Assembly (NCBI GenBank): GCA_023402075.1
Contig: JAEXCS010000013.1
Location: 45,400-109,399 of the forward strand
DNA from: Bacillota bacterium
GTDB lineage: Bacteria > Bacillota > Clostridia > Oscillospirales > Oscillospiraceae
Direction: 5' to 3'
Length of the DNA: 64,000 bases
Shown here piece by piece: positions 19,129 to 28,297 of this stretch (positions are counted from its first letter, which is position 1; each line of letters opens with the position of its first letter). A program made the translations under genes and the position numbers. The notes below the pieces were generated by a model. That model was not told the DNA's origin. It saw only the letters and a list, made by a program, of their open reading frames with translations, and made no database searches.

Positions 19129-20298
19129 ATGATACAGCTTCTTGCAAAAATCTTTATCAGGGACCGGGACCGCATTGACCAGCCGTCGGTGCGGACGGCC
19201 TTTGGTGTTTTGTGCGGCGCGGTGGGAATTTTCCTGAATATTGTTCTGTTTTCAGGGAAGCTTTTTGCAGGCTCTCTTTCAGGGTCCATCGCCGTCACCG
19301 CCGATGCGTTTAACAACCTCTCAGACGCAGGCTCCTCCGTCATTACACTGACGGGTTTTCGTCTGGGCGGACATCGGCCAGATTCCGAGCATCCCTTCGG
19401 TCACGGGAGAATCGAATATATCTCCGGTCTGCTGGTTTCCATGCTCATCATTTTGATGGGGTTCGAGCTGGCCCGAACCTCTCTGGAAAAAATTCTGCGT
19501 CCCGCGCCTGTGGAATTTTCATTGCTGAGCGTGGGTATTTTGGCCGCGTCCATTTTCGTGAAACTCTATATGTACCGCTATAACCGGACGGTGGGGGAGC
19601 GCATCGGCTCCACCGCCATGCATGCCGCCGCCATAGACAGTCTCAGCGACAGCGCAGCCACCGCTGTGGTGCTGCTGGCGACACTGGCGGGCCGCTTCAC
19701 AGATCTGAATATTGACGGATGGTGCGGCATTCTGGTGGCGCTGTTTATCGTCTGGTCCGGTCTTTCTGCTGCACGGGACACGCTGGATCCCCTGCTGGGG
19801 CAGCCGCCTTCTGCCGAATTTGTGAAAAACATTCGGAGCATTGTGACGAACCATCCGGGAATTTTGGGCATTCACGATCTGATTGTCCATGACTACGGCC
19901 CCGGCCGGTGTATGATTTCACTCCATGCGGAAGTCCCCGCCAATGAGGACGTGCTGGTGCTTCACGACGAGATTGACAATATCGAGCGGGAGCTGAAGCG
20001 CAGACTTGGCTGCGAGACGGTTATCCACATGGACCCCATTGTGACGGACGACGGCGTGACGAAGGAAACCCGCAGGCGGGTGGAGGCGCTGGTGAACTGC
20101 ATCGATGAGGAAATCTCTATTCATGACTTTCGCATGGTGACAGGGCCAACCCATACGAACCTGATTTTTGACGCGGCGGTGCCTTTTAAATTCCGGCTGA
20201 CAGATGAGGAGGTTCGCGCAAAAATCTGCGCCGCCGTGCGGGCGCTGGACGGGGACTATTTTGCGGTGGTGAACGTGGAGCGGTCGTATACCGCGTGA
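19129..20298 (+). CDS. Cation diffusion facilitator (CDF) metal efflux transporter
   Basis: A six-helix membrane antiporter that exports divalent cations such as Zn, Fe, Mn or Co. The metal-site motifs are AVTADAFNNLSDAGSS in helix 2 (Asn/Asp ligands) and AAAIDSLSDSAAT in helix 5 (Asp pair), with DSEHPFGHGRIEYI between helices 2 and 3. A cytoplasmic domain with the CDF dimerisation fold follows (about residues 215-300), then an extra C-terminal part, giving 389 aa. The start at 19129 follows AAAAGGAG at 8 bases; the upstream extension of the frame has no ribosome site. Confidence 0.92.
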   Translation: MIQLLAKIFIRDRDRIDQPSVRTAFGVLCGAVGIFLNIVLFSGKLFAGSLSGSIAVTADAFNNLSDAGSSVITLTGFRLGGHRPDSEHPFGHGRIEYISGLLVSMLIILMGFELARTSLEKILRPAPVEFSLLSVGILAASIFVKLYMYRYNRTVGERIGSTAMHAAAIDSLSDSAATAVVLLATLAGRFTDLNIDGWCGILVALFIVWSGLSAARDTLDPLLGQPPSAEFVKNIRSIVTNHPGILGIHDLIVHDYGPGRCMISLHAEVPANEDVLVLHDEIDNIERELKRRLGCETVIHMDPIVTDDGVTKETRRRVEALVNCIDEEISIHDFRMVTGPTHTNLIFDAAVPFKFRLTDEEVRAKICAAVRALDGDYFAVVNVERSYTA

Positions 20299-20407
20299 GA
20301 TACGGTGCAAAAAAGCGTACTCCGGTTAACACGTGGACCGGGAGCGCTGTCGTCATAATCACCAAATATGCCACAAGTTTTTCTAAAAAGGCGGGGGAAA
20401 TCCGCTC

Positions 20408-20436
20408 TTGCAATTTATGCACCGTTTTTGTATAAT
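20408..20436 (+). promoter_or_regulatory. Sigma-A promoter of the uracil permease leader
   Basis: TTGCAA (20408-20413), a 17-base spacer and a perfect TATAAT (20431-20436). Transcription should start near 20443, giving a leader of about 127 bases. Confidence 0.8.
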
Positions 20437-20468
20437 CGTACGGATAAGTGCGAAAGGGGGCTGGAGTT

Positions 20469-20519
20469 ATGACGGTTTGGAAGGGTCTTAACACTGCCTT
20501 TTTTTGCGACCCCATTTGA
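20469..20519 (+). CDS. Putative 16-aa leader peptide of the uracil permease attenuator
   Basis: Reads MTVWKGLNTAFFCDPI. AAAGGGGG and GGAG lie just upstream of the ATG. The coding sequence contains a run of seven T at 20499-20505, and its TGA ends on the first base of a terminator hairpin. This is the layout of leader peptides in which a ribosome following closely behind polymerase blocks hairpin formation. It is a prediction from sequence layout; the frame is short and could be chance. Confidence 0.5.
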   Translation: MTVWKGLNTAFFCDPI

Positions 20520-20544
20520 CCGGCCTTTGTGCCGGTATTTTTTT
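20519..20544 (+). terminator. Attenuator in the uracil permease leader
   Basis: ACCGGC (20519-20524) pairs with GCCGGT (20531-20536), followed by A and seven T. It lies between the promoter and the permease start, so read-through must be regulated or partial. A possible upstream pairing GGGTC/GACCC (20483-20487 with 20508-20512) could act as a pause or competing structure. Confidence 0.75.
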
Positions 20545-20569
20545 GCGCAAAATAGAGAGGAGATCTGCC

Positions 20570-21904
20570 ATGAACGAGAAAAATTCCGCCCCTGTCCGGG
20601 ACGCCAAAACCCTGGGCATTCCCAAGATGCTGCTGCTGGGCCTTCAGCACATGTTTGCCATGTTTGGGGCAACGGTTCTGGTTCCTATCATCGTCAGCGG
20701 GTACGGACTGCCCCTGTCCATTCAGACAACGCTGCTGTTTGCGGGACTTGGTACGCTGCTGTTCCACGCCTGTACAAAATTCAAAATTCCTGCGTTTTTA
20801 GGCTCATCCTTCGCATTTCTGGGCGGCTTTGCCGCCGTGGCCGAGTTGAACACCGGAAAATACGCCGCCATGACGGGAGCGGAAAAGCTGCCTTATGCCT
20901 TGGGTGGCATTGTGATTGCGGGCCTTTTGTATCTGGTGCTGGCGCTGCTTTTCAAGGTGGTGGGTCCCTACAAGGTAATGCGCTACTTCCCTCCGGTGGT
21001 CACCGGGCCTATTATTATCCTGATCGGCTTGATTCTGGCTCCTACCGCCGTGACCAACGCCTCCACCAATTGGGCCTTGGCGCTGCTGGCCATTGTAACC
21101 ATCATCGCCTTCAACATCTGGGGAAAGGGCATGCTGAAAATCATTCCCATTCTGCTGGGTGTGGTCATTCCCTACGCAGTGGCGCTGCTTACAAGGCAGG
21201 TGGATTTTGCTTCCGTGGGCCAGGCGGGCCTTGTGGGCTTGCAGCCTTTCGTGCTGGCAAAGTTTGATGTGTCTGCCATTTTGGTAATGGCGCCTATTGC
21301 TATCGCCGCCATGATGGAGCATGTGGGAGACGTGTCTGCGATCTCCGCCACGGTGGGAGAGAATTTTCTGGAGGATCCGGGCCTTCACCGCACGCTGCTG
21401 GGCGACGGTCTGGCCACGGCTTTGGCGGGTATGTTTGGCGGACCTGCCAACACCACCTATGGAGAGAACACCGGTGTGCTGGTGCTCAGCCGGGTATACG
21501 ACCCCCGCGTAGTACGGCTGGCGGGCCTGTATGCGATCATTCTGTCCTTCAGCCCCAAATTTGCCGCTGTCATCAACTCCATTCCCGTGGCGGTGATCGG
21601 CGGCGTCAGCTTCGTGCTCTACGGGATGATTTCCGCCGTGGGTGTGCGCAACGTTGTTGAAAATCAGGTGGACTTCACACGCAGCCGCAACCTTTTGATT
21701 GCGGCGGTGATTCTGGTTTCCGGGCTGGGCTTTAACGGGACCGGCGGACTGACCTTTACCGTGGCCGGCGCCCATGTGACACTGACGGGTCTGGCCATTG
21801 CCGCGATCGCCGGTGTTGGGCTGAACGCCATTCTTCCGGGAAATGACTTTGCATTTGGTAAAACCGCCTCTGCGGACGGCTCTGCGGATTTGGGCAGATA
21901 CTAA
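20570..21904 (+). CDS. uraA: Uracil permease (NCS2 family)
   Basis: A proton-coupled nucleobase transporter of the NCS2/UraA family with about 14 membrane segments. The N-terminus LGLQHMFAMFGATVLVPIIV is diagnostic, and substrate-site segments include MMEHVGDVSAIS (helix 8) and GGPANTTYGENTGVL (helix 10). At 444 aa it is slightly longer than the E. coli protein. GAGAGGAGAT precedes the ATG at 20570. The attenuated leader suggests control by pyrimidine supply. Uracil specificity rather than xanthine is inferred from overall similarity. Confidence 0.9.
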   Translation: MNEKNSAPVRDAKTLGIPKMLLLGLQHMFAMFGATVLVPIIVSGYGLPLSIQTTLLFAGLGTLLFHACTKFKIPAFLGSSFAFLGGFAAVAELNTGKYAAMTGAEKLPYALGGIVIAGLLYLVLALLFKVVGPYKVMRYFPPVVTGPIIILIGLILAPTAVTNASTNWALALLAIVTIIAFNIWGKGMLKIIPILLGVVIPYAVALLTRQVDFASVGQAGLVGLQPFVLAKFDVSAILVMAPIAIAAMMEHVGDVSAISATVGENFLEDPGLHRTLLGDGLATALAGMFGGPANTTYGENTGVLVLSRVYDPRVVRLAGLYAIILSFSPKFAAVINSIPVAVIGGVSFVLYGMISAVGVRNVVENQVDFTRSRNLLIAAVILVSGLGFNGTGGLTFTVAGAHVTLTGLAIAAIAGVGLNAILPGNDFAFGKTASADGSADLGRY

Positions 21905-21954
21905 GCTTACCAACGGGAATTACTGGTTCTGCCGGCAAGGAAGTCCCCGTCTTC

Positions 21955-21983
21955 TTGACAAACACTGAAAAACGGGGTATACT
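21955..21983 (+). promoter_or_regulatory. Sigma-A promoter of the tyrS T-box leader
   Basis: Consensus TTGACA (21955-21960) and TATACT (21978-21983) with a 17-base spacer. Confidence 0.85.
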
Positions 21984-21989
21984 GTCTAA

Positions 21990-22275
21990 TGTATAAAGTA
22001 ATACAGTGATGATGGGGAGAAGTACCCCGCGCGATGCCGCGAAGAGAGCCTCTGGCTGGTGAAAGGGGGCGGGCAGGCGTGGGTGAATACACCTCTGAAC
22101 CGGCGCCCAAACAGCCAGAATTCGGCTCAGTAGGCGCGCTCGGGTGCGCCCGTTACAGCGCGGTCGCGCCATCTTGGGCGCGGCAAGAGGCATCGGCCCG
22201 CAAGGGCGGTGCGAACAGAGGTGGTACCGCGAAACGATTCGCCCTCTGTCCCCATGGGACGGAGGGCGTTTTTTT
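21990..22275 (+). promoter_or_regulatory. Tyrosine T-box riboswitch
   Basis: A tRNA-sensing leader that lets tyrS be transcribed when tRNA-Tyr is uncharged. GATGGGGAGAAGTACC near 22010 is the base of stem I with its AG-rich motif. GAATACACC presents the Tyr specifier TAC at 22088-22090. AGAGGTGGTACCGCG at 22217-22231 is the conserved T-box antiterminator bulge that pairs with the tRNA acceptor end. The terminator arms lie at about 22240-22268, followed by seven T. Confidence 0.93.
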
Positions 22276-22323
22276 CCACGTCTCGTCCCATATAAAAACT
22301 CATCAGACAGGAGAATTGAGACA

Positions 22324-23544
22324 ATGGGAATTTACGAGGAACTGAAAGCCCGCGGCCTGATTGCACAGGTGACAGACGAAGAGGAAATCCGTGAGCTGCT
22401 GAATAACGGAAAAGCCGTGTTCTACATTGGCTTTGACCCCACGGCAGACAGCCTGCATGTGGGCCACTTCATGGCACTGTGCCTGATGAAGCGGCTGCAA
22501 ATGGCGGGAAATAAGCCCATCGCCCTGATTGGCGGTGGAACCGGCATGATTGGCGATCCCTCAGGTCGGTCGGATTTGCGCCAGATGATGACCACCGAAA
22601 CAATTTGCCACAATTGCGACGCCTTTAAAAAGCAGATGGAGAAGTTCATTGAATTCGGCGAGGGCAAGGCTATGATGCTCAACAACGCCGATTGGCTGAT
22701 GAATCTCAGCTATGTGGGCTTTCTTCGGGAGGTGGGTGCCCACTTCTCGGTAAACAATATGCTACGGGCCGAGTGCTACAAGAATCGAATGGAGAAAGGC
22801 CTTTCCTTTCTGGAATTCAACTATATGCTCATGCAGTCTTATGACTTCTACCATATGTTCCAGACTGTGGGCTGCAACATGCAGTTCGGCGGCGACGACC
22901 AGTGGAGCAACATGCTGGGCGGTACGGAGCTGATTCGCCGTAAGCTTGGCAAGGATGCCTATGCCATGACCATCACCCTGCTGATGAATGCAGAGGGGAA
23001 GAAGATGGGCAAAACCGCTTCTGGTGCGGTGTGGCTGGACCCCAACAAGACAAGCCCCTTTGATTTCTACCAGTACTGGCGGAACGTGGGAGATTCCGAT
23101 GTGCTCAAGTGCATCCGGATGCTGACCTTCCTGCCGCTGGAGGAGATCGACGCCATGGACAAGTGGGAGGGCAGCCAGCTCAACCGGGCCAAGGAAATTC
23201 TGGCCTACGAGCTGACAAAGCTGGTTCACGGCGAGGAAGAAGCGGAAAAGGCGCAGGGGACGGCGCGGGCGCTTTTCGCCGGCACCGGCGATGCGGAAAA
23301 TATGCCTTCAACGGTTCTCGCGGAGGACCGGTTTGAAAGCGGAAAAATTGGCGTTCTGAACCTGCTGACAGCCTGCGGCCTATGCGCCTCCAACGGCGAG
23401 GCCCGGCGGCTGGTACAGCAGGGCGGCGTGACGGTGAACGACAAAAAGGCGGAGGTGACCGACGTATACGACCGAGAGGATTTCTCCGGCGATGGCGTGG
23501 TCATCAAAAAGGGCAAGAAAATCTTTCACCGGGCACAGGTCTGA
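22324..23544 (+). CDS. tyrS: Tyrosyl-tRNA synthetase
   Basis: Class I synthetase that charges tRNA-Tyr. It has GFDPTADSLHVGHFMALC (HIGH motif), the Tyr-binding segment, QFGGDDQWSNMLGG, KKMGKTASGAVWLD (KMSKS-type loop), and a C-terminal S4 RNA-binding domain that starts near NLLTACGLCASNGEARRLVQ. At 406 aa it is standard. GACAGGAG precedes the ATG at 22324. Its expression is controlled by the T-box directly upstream. Confidence 0.96.
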   Translation: MGIYEELKARGLIAQVTDEEEIRELLNNGKAVFYIGFDPTADSLHVGHFMALCLMKRLQMAGNKPIALIGGGTGMIGDPSGRSDLRQMMTTETICHNCDAFKKQMEKFIEFGEGKAMMLNNADWLMNLSYVGFLREVGAHFSVNNMLRAECYKNRMEKGLSFLEFNYMLMQSYDFYHMFQTVGCNMQFGGDDQWSNMLGGTELIRRKLGKDAYAMTITLLMNAEGKKMGKTASGAVWLDPNKTSPFDFYQYWRNVGDSDVLKCIRMLTFLPLEEIDAMDKWEGSQLNRAKEILAYELTKLVHGEEEAEKAQGTARALFAGTGDAENMPSTVLAEDRFESGKIGVLNLLTACGLCASNGEARRLVQQGGVTVNDKKAEVTDVYDREDFSGDGVVIKKGKKIFHRAQV

Positions 23545-23659
23545 CCTGTGGGTGAAACCGGAGCCGCCGGTGAAATATGGAAACAGCAGCAGCGGCAGAC
23601 GCGCCTTGGCGCGCCTGCTGCGGCGCTGAAATACGAAAATAACAAAAAGGAAAACGAGA

Positions 23660-25276
23660 ATGATTACAGTCAGTGAAGTCAGCTTAAACTTCAGCGGCCA
23701 GGCGTTGTTCAAGGATGTGAATCTGAAATTCACTTCCGGCAACTGCTATGGCATCATCGGCGCCAACGGCGCGGGAAAAACCACCTTCCTCCGCATCCTC
23801 TCCGGCGAGTTGGAACCCACCACCGGTGACGTGTTCATCTCCGACAATCAGCGGATGTCGGTTTTGAAGCAGGATCATTTCCAGTATGACGAATACACCG
23901 TCCTGGATACGGTCATCATGGGCAACCAGCGCCTGTATGACATCATGAAGGAGAAGGACGCTCTGTACGAAAAGGAGGATTTCTCCGATGCGGACGGCGT
24001 GCGCGCCAGCGAGCTGGAGGCGGAGTTTGCCGATATGGACGGCTGGGAATCGGAATCCGACGCCAGCCGCCTGATTCAAGGTCTGGGTCTTTCCAACGAC
24101 ATTTTGTACACGCAGGTGTCTTCCCTCACCGCAAAGGAAAAGGTAAAGGTTCTGCTTGCGCAGGCCTTGTTTGGAAAGCCGGAGATCATCCTGCTGGACG
24201 AACCTACGAACCATCTGGATTTGCAGGCCATCGAATGGCTGGAAAACTTCCTGATGGACTACGAGGGCCTGATTATCGTGGTGAGCCACGACCGCTATTT
24301 CCTGAACAACGTGTGTACCAGCATCGTGGATGTGGACTACGGTAAAATCAGAATGTACGTGGGCAACTACGAATTCTGGTACGAGTCCAGCCAGATGGTT
24401 CAGAAGATGATGAAGGACCAGAACCGGAAAAACGAGGACAAGATCAAAGAGCTTCAGCTCTTCATCCAGCGCTTTTCCGCTAACAAGTCCAAATCCAAGC
24501 AGGCCACCTCCCGCCGCAAGCTTCTGGATAAGCTGACGGTGGATGAGATGCCCGCTTCCTCCCGGCGGTATCCCTTTGTGGGCTTCAAGCTGGAGCGGGA
24601 GCCGGGGAAGGAGATTCTGACCGTGGAGGGTCTGAACAAGACCATCGACGGGCGGCAGCTTTTGAAGGATGTGTCCTTCCGGGTGAACAAGGGAGATAAA
24701 ATCGCCTTTGTGGGAGAAAACGAGCTGGCGAAAACCACCCTGTTCCGCATTATTATGGAGGAACTGGAAGCGGACGCTGGCAGCTTCAAGTGGGGCACCA
24801 CCATTTCTACCAGCTATTTCCCGCTGGATAACTCCGCCTTTTTCAATGACTGCAATCTGAATCTGGTGGAGTGGCTGGGCCAGTATACGGCGGACAACGC
24901 GGAGGAAAACACGGAGTCCTTCAAGCGCTCCTTTTTGGGACGGATGCTCTTTTCAGGAGACGACGTGTTCAAGGCGGTCAAGGTGCTCTCCGGCGGTGAG
25001 AAGGTGCGGTGTATGCTCTCCCGGATGATGCTGTTCGGCTCCAATGCGCTGGTGCTGGATCAGCCCACCAACCATCTGGATTTGGAGTCCATCACCGCCG
25101 TCAACAAAGGTCTGATCGAGTACAAGGGCGTGGTGCTGTTTGCCAGCCATGACCATGAGTTTGTGCAGACCGTGGCCAACCGCATCATCGACTTCCAGGC
25201 CGACGGAACCATCATTGACAAGCCCTGCACCTATGACGATTATATCGAGCTGCAAAAGGCAGGAAATGCTCGCTGA
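23660..25276 (+). CDS. ABC-F family ATPase (YbiT-like)
   Basis: A soluble duplicated ABC ATPase of the ABC-F group, which act on ribosomes as translation factors or resistance proteins. The first ABC half has GANGAGKTT (34-42) and LLDEPTNHLD; the second has LSGGEKVRCMLSRM. The P-site-tRNA-interaction linker lies near residues 240-300. Departures from consensus are LTAKE instead of LSGGQ in half one (156-160), GENELAKTT as the second Walker A (352-360), and DQ instead of DE in the second Walker B (467-468). The 538-aa length is normal. No membrane partner is nearby. The exact subgroup role is unknown. Confidence 0.88.
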   Translation: MITVSEVSLNFSGQALFKDVNLKFTSGNCYGIIGANGAGKTTFLRILSGELEPTTGDVFISDNQRMSVLKQDHFQYDEYTVLDTVIMGNQRLYDIMKEKDALYEKEDFSDADGVRASELEAEFADMDGWESESDASRLIQGLGLSNDILYTQVSSLTAKEKVKVLLAQALFGKPEIILLDEPTNHLDLQAIEWLENFLMDYEGLIIVVSHDRYFLNNVCTSIVDVDYGKIRMYVGNYEFWYESSQMVQKMMKDQNRKNEDKIKELQLFIQRFSANKSKSKQATSRRKLLDKLTVDEMPASSRRYPFVGFKLEREPGKEILTVEGLNKTIDGRQLLKDVSFRVNKGDKIAFVGENELAKTTLFRIIMEELEADAGSFKWGTTISTSYFPLDNSAFFNDCNLNLVEWLGQYTADNAEENTESFKRSFLGRMLFSGDDVFKAVKVLSGGEKVRCMLSRMMLFGSNALVLDQPTNHLDLESITAVNKGLIEYKGVVLFASHDHEFVQTVANRIIDFQADGTIIDKPCTYDDYIELQKAGNAR

Positions 25277-25296
25277 GCCTGCGCAGACTATGAATT

Positions 25297-25337
25297 GAAA
25301 ATCGCCTGTCCGCAGTTTGCGGACAGGCGATTTTCCT
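25297..25337. terminator. Bidirectional terminator between the ABC-F gene and asd
   Basis: GAAAATCGCCTGTCCGCA pairs perfectly with TGCGGACAGGCGATTTTC around a 3-base loop. A/T-rich ends allow use from both convergent genes. Confidence 0.88.
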
Positions 25338-25349
25338 TTACAGAACTTA

Positions 25350-26441
25350 TTATTTCGAGGTAATATAACCATTTTTGCACAGCAGTTCCGCCAGCAGAAC
25401 GCCGCCGCCGGCTGCGCCCCGCAGGGTGTTGTGGCTCAATCCCACAAACTTATAGTCATACTGGCTGTCCTCCCGCAGGCGGCCGAGGGAAATCGCCATG
25501 CCGTGCTCCAGATTCCGGTCCAGACGGGTCTGGGGCCGGTCGGCTTCTTCAAAATAATGGAGAAACTGCTTGGGGGCGGAGGGCAGCTCCAGCTCCTGTG
25601 CGGGACCGTGGAAAGCGGCCCAGTCCTCTTTGATCTGTTCGATAGAGGGCTTGCAGCCATCCTTAAATTTCATAAATACGGCGGCCATGTGCCCGTCCTG
25701 ACAGGCCACGCGGAAGCACTGGGCCGTGATAACCGGGGCGCTGGCGGCAACAATTTTTCCGTCTTCAACCTTACCCCAAACCTTTAAAGGCTCCTGTTCG
25801 GATTTTTCCTCCTCGCCGCCGATATAGGGGATGCAGTTATCCACCATTTCGGGCCAGCGCTCAAAGGTTTTTCCCGCTCCGGAAATGGCCTGATAGGTGC
25901 ACACCAGCGCCTGCTCCACACCGTATTTCAGCAGGGGATGAAGGGCGGGGACATAGCTTTGGATGGAGCAGTTGGACTTTACGGCAATGAAGCCCCGCTT
26001 TGTGCCAAGACGACGGCGCTGGGCCTCGATGACCTCAAGGTGCTCTGCGTTCAGCTCAGGCACCACCATGGGAACGTCCTCTGTCCAGCGGTTGGCGGAA
26101 TTGTTGGACACCACGGGGCATTCAAGCTTTGCGTATCGCTCCTCCAGCGCCCGGATTTCCTCTTTCTTCATATCCACGGCGCAGAAAATGAAGTCCACTT
26201 GGGCGGCAAGCTTTTCCGCGTCGGCTTCCGCGTCCAAAACGGTCAGTCCCTTTGCTTCCTCCGGAATTTCAACTTCCATGGCCCAGCGGGCGGACACGGC
26301 CTCTCCGTATAGTTTACCTGCGCTGCGTGCGCTGGCGGCCACGGCTGTAAGCTGAAACCAGGGGTGGTTTTCAAGCAGGGTGACAAAGCGCTGGCCCACC
26401 ATGCCGGTGCAGCCTACAACGCCCACTTTGTACTGTTTCAT
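25350..26441 (-). CDS. asd: Aspartate-semialdehyde dehydrogenase (archaeal/fungal-type)
   Basis: Reduces aspartyl phosphate to aspartate semialdehyde with NADPH, the branch point to lysine/diaminopimelate, threonine and methionine. GVVGCTGMVGQRFV is the N-terminal nucleotide-binding loop in the form typical of the archaeal/fungal subfamily, and SNCSIQSYVPALHPL carries the catalytic Cys. At 363 aa it fits that subfamily. The ATG at 26441 has AGGAGG 8 bases upstream; the frame runs 59 codons further without support. Monocistronic, minus strand. Confidence 0.93.
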   Translation of the reverse strand: MKQYKVGVVGCTGMVGQRFVTLLENHPWFQLTAVAASARSAGKLYGEAVSARWAMEVEIPEEAKGLTVLDAEADAEKLAAQVDFIFCAVDMKKEEIRALEERYAKLECPVVSNNSANRWTEDVPMVVPELNAEHLEVIEAQRRRLGTKRGFIAVKSNCSIQSYVPALHPLLKYGVEQALVCTYQAISGAGKTFERWPEMVDNCIPYIGGEEEKSEQEPLKVWGKVEDGKIVAASAPVITAQCFRVACQDGHMAAVFMKFKDGCKPSIEQIKEDWAAFHGPAQELELPSAPKQFLHYFEEADRPQTRLDRNLEHGMAISLGRLREDSQYDYKFVGLSHNTLRGAAGGGVLLAELLCKNGYITSK

Positions 26442-26629
26442 CAAGATTTGCCTCCTATGTGATATGATTTGGCGGGGAACGTCGAATTTCTGTTGAATGT
26501 GGGGCTTTCCTGTACTATAATATAAATGTATTGCATTCAGTTGAAACTGCTGTTCACCTGTTGCGGACATTTGTATTATGGTAGCACTATTTTTGCGTTC
26601 CGTCAAGGGATATGCCATGGGGAGGATGT

Positions 26630-28180
26630 ATGAAAAAACTGTTGGGGGTTCTGCCGATTCTCGTCATATTTCTGGCTCTTGGCACCGTGTCGGCCTCAGC
26701 CGCTGTAAACGGCACGGTGAAGGTAGGCCTGCGATTCGGCAGCGCTGCCGTCTCCTCCGCCAATCTGGAAAACACCCAGAGCGGGGGATATTCCGTCGGT
26801 TATTACGACGAGGGACGGAACTTTGTCACCCTTGGAAGCATTGCTCAAACGGCCATTACCATGCGGCCGGGAGCAGACCTTGGAAATTTTGATCAGTCGG
26901 GGCCTTATGGTTCCTTTGCAGAGGCGGCCTCTGTCGCTGACGGGATGGGCGGCTGGCCCGCTTATGCCAGCGGGCAATATTACGCCCGCCGGAGCGGCGG
27001 CGGCAGTGGACATTCCTCCACCGCTGTGGCGGTGACGGATACCTCCTCCTCGGCGGTCCTTTTTGAGTTTGACAGTCAGGGCATTTACAATCTTGGCATT
27101 TTACCGGTAGGCGGGCCAACGTGGTTCAAGGGCTATCGGTATGCCGGGGGCTTTGAATATCCGCGGGTTACAGGCGGGGGACTGTATGTTGTGAACGTGG
27201 TATCACTGGAGGACTATGTAAAGGGCGTTCTCCCCTATGAGATGGGGAAGGGCTGGCCCGAAGCCGCTTTGCAGGCGCAGGCTGTGTGCGCGCGGACCTA
27301 TGCTTCTGTGACCACAAAACACCTGAGTACCTATGGCTTTGATCTGTGCAACACCACAGACTGTCAGGTATATAACGGAGTGAACGCCGCCGGCGGGGAC
27401 ACGGATGCCGCCGTGGATTTCACGGCGGGGGAGCGAGTGTGGTATCGGGGGGCGCTTGCCGAAACGGTATATCATTCCAGCGATGGCGGCGCCACCGAAA
27501 GCGCCGAAAACGTATGGGGGGGCGCAGTTGGATATCTGGTTGGAAAAACCGACCCTTACGAGGCCACCCTCTCCATCCCCAATTACGGTTATACCGTGAC
27601 CTACACGCCGACGGAGCTGACATGGGTTCTGCAAAACAGCGGCTATTCCATTGGCACGGTGAAAAACGCCTATGTTTCGGAACGGACCTCCACCGGTAAC
27701 GTTTATAAGGTCACCTTTGTGGATACAACGGGAAAGACCTTGACGGTGAAGGGCGAAACCTGCCGCATGGCGTTTTACAGCACCACCTATGGTAAAAACG
27801 TGAAAAGCATGCGCTTTTCCATCAACGGGGACAACGGCGGGATGAACACCGGCTCCGGCTACTGTGTAAACGGCTCCGGCAGCACGCTTCCCTCCCTCAG
27901 TGGAGCCTACACCGTTTCCGGCAGCGGGGCGGTGGCAGCCTATACGGGAAGCGCGCCCTATGTCGTCACAGCTTCGGGCGTGCAGGCACTGAGCGGAAGC
28001 TCCGGCACGGCGGTTCCAGCCTCTGCATCCTCTGCGTCTCCCGGCAGCTTTGTGATTACCGGCACGGGAAACGGACACAATGTGGGGCTGAGCCAATATG
28101 GTGCGCTGGCCATGGCCAAGCAGGGGTATTCCTACCGCGACATCCTGAATTTCTATTATACGGACATCACCGTGGAGTGA
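26630..28180 (+). CDS. SpoIID/LytB domain exported protein
   Basis: SpoIID-domain proteins cleave or remodel peptidoglycan glycan strands (SpoIID itself works in engulfment). The product has a signal peptide (KKLLGVLPILVIFLALGTVS ... ASA). The SpoIID core runs from about residue 200 (VVSLEDYVKGVLPYEMG, QAQAVCARTYA) to the closing GHNVGLSQYGALAMAKQGY. At 516 aa it is longer than SpoIID because of an N-terminal SPOR-like region and a Ser/Gly linker near 430-470. The gene stands alone and is therefore called by domain only. GGAGG lies just before the ATG. Confidence 0.88.
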   Translation: MKKLLGVLPILVIFLALGTVSASAAVNGTVKVGLRFGSAAVSSANLENTQSGGYSVGYYDEGRNFVTLGSIAQTAITMRPGADLGNFDQSGPYGSFAEAASVADGMGGWPAYASGQYYARRSGGGSGHSSTAVAVTDTSSSAVLFEFDSQGIYNLGILPVGGPTWFKGYRYAGGFEYPRVTGGGLYVVNVVSLEDYVKGVLPYEMGKGWPEAALQAQAVCARTYASVTTKHLSTYGFDLCNTTDCQVYNGVNAAGGDTDAAVDFTAGERVWYRGALAETVYHSSDGGATESAENVWGGAVGYLVGKTDPYEATLSIPNYGYTVTYTPTELTWVLQNSGYSIGTVKNAYVSERTSTGNVYKVTFVDTTGKTLTVKGETCRMAFYSTTYGKNVKSMRFSINGDNGGMNTGSGYCVNGSGSTLPSLSGAYTVSGSGAVAAYTGSAPYVVTASGVQALSGSSGTAVPASASSASPGSFVITGTGNGHNVGLSQYGALAMAKQGYSYRDILNFYYTDITVE

Positions 28181-28297
28181 TGCGGAACATTGGCAAGCCG
28201 CCCGCCAAAAGCGCGGCAGAGCCGCGTCACATTGAAAAAGACTTCCTCCGCGGGGGTTTTCCGAATGTTGGACACGCGTGCCCATGGAGGATATGAA

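Noticed and set aside
20443..20569. PyrR-binding loop or purine riboswitch in the uracil permease leader
   Set aside because: Neither the PyrR loop consensus nor the conserved purine-aptamer loop sequences are present; the leader-peptide layout explains the region better.
28181..28297. preQ1 riboswitch before queA
   Set aside because: The short upstream region shows no aptamer-like conserved segments, and the terminator needed for control is missing.
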